DNA of 33,106 nt. It comes from JACRAO01 sp964490895. Lineage in GTDB: Bacteria > Bdellovibrionota > UBA1018. The stretch covers positions 1 to 33,106 of the forward strand of contig CAZBEI010000095.1 of NCBI GenBank assembly GCA_964490895.1, read 5' to 3'. A program made the position numbers and the translations under genes. Positions 31,547-33,106 of the stretch are shown here, piece after piece; the stretch's first letter is position 1, and each line of letters opens with the position of its first letter. The notes beneath the pieces are model-generated. The model did not search any database and was not told the origin of the DNA. It saw nothing but the letters and a program-made list of their open reading frames with translations.

Positions 31547-31567
31547 GAATGCGAGGAGGGGGACTCG
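31547..31567. repeat. second copy of the 21-bp direct repeat (within tRNA-Leu)
   Basis: Contains GCGAGGAGGGGGACTCG and the four preceding bases GAAT, identical to 31344-31364. It covers the tRNA acceptor 3' strand and part of the T-arm, the classical position of an attachment core. The two copies are 203 bases apart in the same orientation. Confidence 0.7.
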
Positions 31568-31632
31568 AACCCCCACAGCTTTCGCCATACGCACCTCAAG
31601 CGTACGTGTCTACCAAGTTCCACCATCCTCGC
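31550..31632 (-). tRNA. tRNA-Leu (anticodon GAG)
   Basis: On the minus strand the acceptor stem GCGAGGA pairs with TCCTCGC. The D-region TGGTGGAACTTGGTAGACAC, anticodon stem TACGC/GCGTA with loop TTGAGGT (anticodon GAG, reading CUC and CUU), a long variable arm and the T-arm GGGGG-TTCGAGT-CCCCC complete a class II tRNA-Leu. The discriminator base is A, and CCA is not encoded. A promoter-like pair lies 18 bases upstream. Confidence 0.96.
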
Positions 31633-31650
31633 GTGTGATGATTTAGTTTT

Positions 31651-31679
31651 GCTATATCGATTTTTGTGTCACCTTTCAA
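31651..31679 (-). promoter_or_regulatory. promoter of tRNA-Leu(GAG)
   Basis: On the minus strand TTGAAA (31674-31679) and TATAGC (31651-31656) are separated by 17 bases, placing transcript start about 10-12 bases ahead of the mature tRNA. Confidence 0.55.
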
Positions 31680-31702
31680 GAAGAAGCGGTTACTTCGCCT
31701 GG

Positions 31703-31718
31703 AGAAGTGCACACTTCT
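31703..31718. promoter_or_regulatory. inverted repeat in the tRNA/YceI-gene gap
   Basis: AGAAGTG-CA-CACTTCT is a perfect 7-bp inverted repeat between the tRNA promoter and the YceI-like gene. It could be an operator. Apart from this and the tRNA promoter, the 31633-31813 gap is AT-rich with nothing else I recognise. Confidence 0.35.
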
Positions 31719-31813
31719 ATATTTGTACTTATATTGTCAAGTATAAGAACCGTTTCTCCCTGGCTTTAATCCCATTTTAATTTTAAAATTATTAAAAATA
31801 GAGGTAATAACGT

Positions 31814-32500
31814 ATGAAAAAAATCCTGATACTTATGATTCTTTATGGGATAACTCCGTCATCTATGGCTGCAAATAAAATCCCTTTGGTCCAAAAAAAT
31901 CTAAATAAGGCACAAACTGAAACAAAAACTCCTTCTTTAGTCAAAGAAAGCTCTCATGTCGTTGCCATCACGTTCCGCGCTGGGCTTTTTGGCTTTTTAG
32001 GTCACGAACATGCTGTTTTAGCTCAAGACTTGAAAACAAACCTCCAATATGACCCCAAGGATTTAAAAAACTCCTCGATTGAAATTATTATTCCCGCAAA
32101 ATCCCTTATCGTGGATACAAAAGAGGCAAGACAAAAAGGGGGGCTTGACTCCAAAGGCCCTGGCGAGTCCGATGTCATCGAAATTCAAAATAAAATGATG
32201 GGCCCAGACGTCTTAGATTCAGAGAAATTTAAAACCATTGAATTCAAATCCACTCAAATCAAAGAGGGCTCTAGTGATTCTCTAGTAGTCAAAGGTGATT
32301 TTTTATTACATGGGAAAAAAAATACGGTCGAATTCCCAGTCAAAGTGACCCATCCATCAGAACACACTGTAAACTACACAGGTGTGTTTAAGTTTAACCA
32401 AACAGAATATGGCATGAAGCCTGTCTCCGTAGCCGGAGTGATCAATGTCAAAGACGAAATGGAAATTCGCTTTCAAATTAGCCTAGCATCCGGGACATAA
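31814..32500 (+). CDS. YceI-like periplasmic protein
   Basis: A 228-residue protein with a signal peptide (MKKILILMILYGITPSSMA) and a YceI-like lipocalin-type domain. Family marks are FGFLGHEHAVLAQDL near residues 55-69, SIEIIIPAKSLIVDT, the helix-containing segment LDSEKFKTIEFKST, and GDFLLHGKKNTVEFPV, which match YceI's 'vsa.idv.SidTg...rd.hLrs.dfFda..fP.i.F.s' and 'G.LtlhGvtkpv.l'. YceI proteins hold a polyisoprenoid in a beta barrel in the periplasm. The ribosome site GAGGT precedes the ATG by 9 bases. It stands alone, with no overlapping neighbour. Confidence 0.85.
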   Translation: MKKILILMILYGITPSSMAANKIPLVQKNLNKAQTETKTPSLVKESSHVVAITFRAGLFGFLGHEHAVLAQDLKTNLQYDPKDLKNSSIEIIIPAKSLIVDTKEARQKGGLDSKGPGESDVIEIQNKMMGPDVLDSEKFKTIEFKSTQIKEGSSDSLVVKGDFLLHGKKNTVEFPVKVTHPSEHTVNYTGVFKFNQTEYGMKPVSVAGVINVKDEMEIRFQISLASGT

Positions 32501-32607
32501 GAAACTCCCAAGACCTAGCACAAGCAATTGGTTAAGTTCTAGTCAACTGATAAGGCAAACGACATTTTTTTGCAAGCAGTTCATCTCGCAAGACATTTTT
32601 TAAAAAA

Positions 32608-33106
32608 CTACGGCGGCCATTCAGGGGTGGGCCAGTTATTTTGAAATAAAATATAAAGAAACTCTTGGATGTTTTTCTGGAAGTATCTTTTAATACCCAC
32701 AAGATCTCTCCCCCACTCCACAATTCGAGACCAAGCGAGATCATCCCAAAAGCGTTTTAGAGCAGGCTGCCCCTTCTTTGCTCCTGTCATCAGTCGGGCA
32801 ATGAGGCCTGCGACTTCTCGTAAAAAGCGTCTAAGGGCAAGGCGAGCTGGGAAAATGCGCCTTGATTTCGTTTGGATCAAAAAATGCAAGTGATTTCCGA
32901 CGCATACAAACTCTCTCAGCGTAATGCCGTGACGTTTTGCCGCACGAAACACAATCATCCGTATGATACGAGAACGTGAGGGATGAAGCATGGATCCCTT
33001 TCCCACTGCTCCACTCGATCGCATCGTAATGTGCAGTTGTTTATTAGGATCAAACGGGCGTGCTTCTTTTCTTTTACGTGTTTTAGAATGCGCCTCTCCA
33101 CCGTGT
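32608..33106 (-). CDS. REP-associated Y1 (IS200-like) transposase, 5' end beyond window
   Basis: The reading frame is open to the window edge, so the N-terminus is not seen; an internal ATG at 33024 is unlikely to be the true start because family-like residues (ARPFDPNKQLHITMRSS) precede it. The HUH metal motif is HLH in CVGNHLHFLIQ. The C-terminal region KRFWDDLAWSRIVEWGRD followed by VGIKRYF contains a candidate nucleophile Tyr. Such RAYT proteins are single-copy relatives of IS200 transposases linked to short palindromic repeats. No IS ends are visible on the downstream side. The gene may be domesticated rather than mobile. Confidence 0.8.
   Translation of the reverse strand, partial: HGGEAHSKTRKRKEARPFDPNKQLHITMRSSGAVGKGSMLHPSRSRIIRMIVFRAAKRHGITLREFVCVGNHLHFLIQTKSRRIFPARLALRRFLREVAGLIARLMTGAKKGQPALKRFWDDLAWSRIVEWGRDLVGIKRYFQKNIQEFLYILFQNNWPTPEWPP

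Noticed and set aside
31344..31567. A complete integrated element bounded by attL/attR
   Set aside because: The direct repeats enclose only about 180 bases with no integrase, so only a repeat or scar is supported.
31541..31780. Plus-strand open frame of 79 codons beginning MRECEEGDSNPHS
   Set aside because: It is the antisense of tRNA-Leu(GAG); this peptide pattern is a common artefact of translating tRNA complements.
32532..32744. Minus-strand open frame of 70 codons overlapping the transposase gene
   Set aside because: It overlaps the transposase frame, whose residues clearly match the Y1 family; the alternative frame has no recognisable features.

Overview
The window reads as chromosomal DNA of an AT-rich diderm (Gram-negative) bacterium. 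Evidence for a diderm: an apolipoprotein N-acyltransferase, a lipobox lipoprotein and several exported proteins. PilZ and HD-GYP c-di-GMP proteins, a sigma-54-type promoter, a class II (GlpX) fructose bisphosphatase, a FTCD-type fusion and a REP-associated Y1 transposase together suggest Bdellovibrionota or another lineage of the former Deltaproteobacteria. That placement is inference from gene content, not from a marker tree. Genes are packed tightly with many stop/start overlaps, and no gene-free stretch exceeds about 250 bases except the tRNA/repeat zone at 31.3-31.8 kb.

Layout. 0-4 kb: tRNA-Leu(UAA) and metF (minus strand), then a LON-domain protein and an alpha/beta hydrolase (plus), with tyrS convergent. 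4-10.4 kb: a compact minus-strand run in transcription order metH, GT2 glycosyltransferase, SAM methyltransferase, GT2-like/YdjC fusion, tyrS. 10.5-13.8 kb: a plus-strand unit with its own sigma-70-like promoter and a terminator hairpin, encoding a membrane sulfatase-fold protein, a 67-residue YLDPGTGS exported peptide and a 457-residue methyltransferase. 13.7-18.3 kb: pgsA (minus), a translationally coupled plus-strand run (exported START-like protein, PilZ protein, GlpX, second START-like protein, small helical protein), and a convergent HD-GYP protein. 18.4-21.8 kb: a strong sigma-54 promoter match driving an unknown 113-residue protein, a coiled-coil/Hsp20 fusion, a zinc-finger protein with an internal duplication, and a lipoprotein. 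21.9-24.6 kb: a subtilase and lnt. 24.9-29.6 kb: a HExxH protein and the riboflavin genes ribD-ribE-ribBA-ribH, interrupted by an opposite-strand higBA toxin-antitoxin pair. 29.7-33.1 kb: ftcD, a palindromic element sharing 21 bp with the 3' end of a tRNA-Leu(GAG), a YceI-like protein and a Y1 transposase gene running off the window edge.

How the genes fit together. MetF makes 5-methyl-THF and MetH uses it, while FTCD feeds one-carbon units from formiminoglutamate into folate. All riboflavin steps from GTP to riboflavin are present except the 5-amino-6-ribitylamino-uracil phosphate phosphatase. The two loci flanking metH both look like surface or lipid-linked glycan modification systems: one has GT2, methyltransferase and YdjC deacetylase, the other a sulfatase-fold enzyme, a small exported peptide and a methyltransferase. 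They are the best candidates for an undescribed system. The other notable points are the pseudo-glycosyltransferase/deacetylase fusion, the sigma-54-driven orphan gene beside the coiled-coil/Hsp20 protein, the higBA insertion, and the tRNA-tail structured repeat near a RAYT gene.
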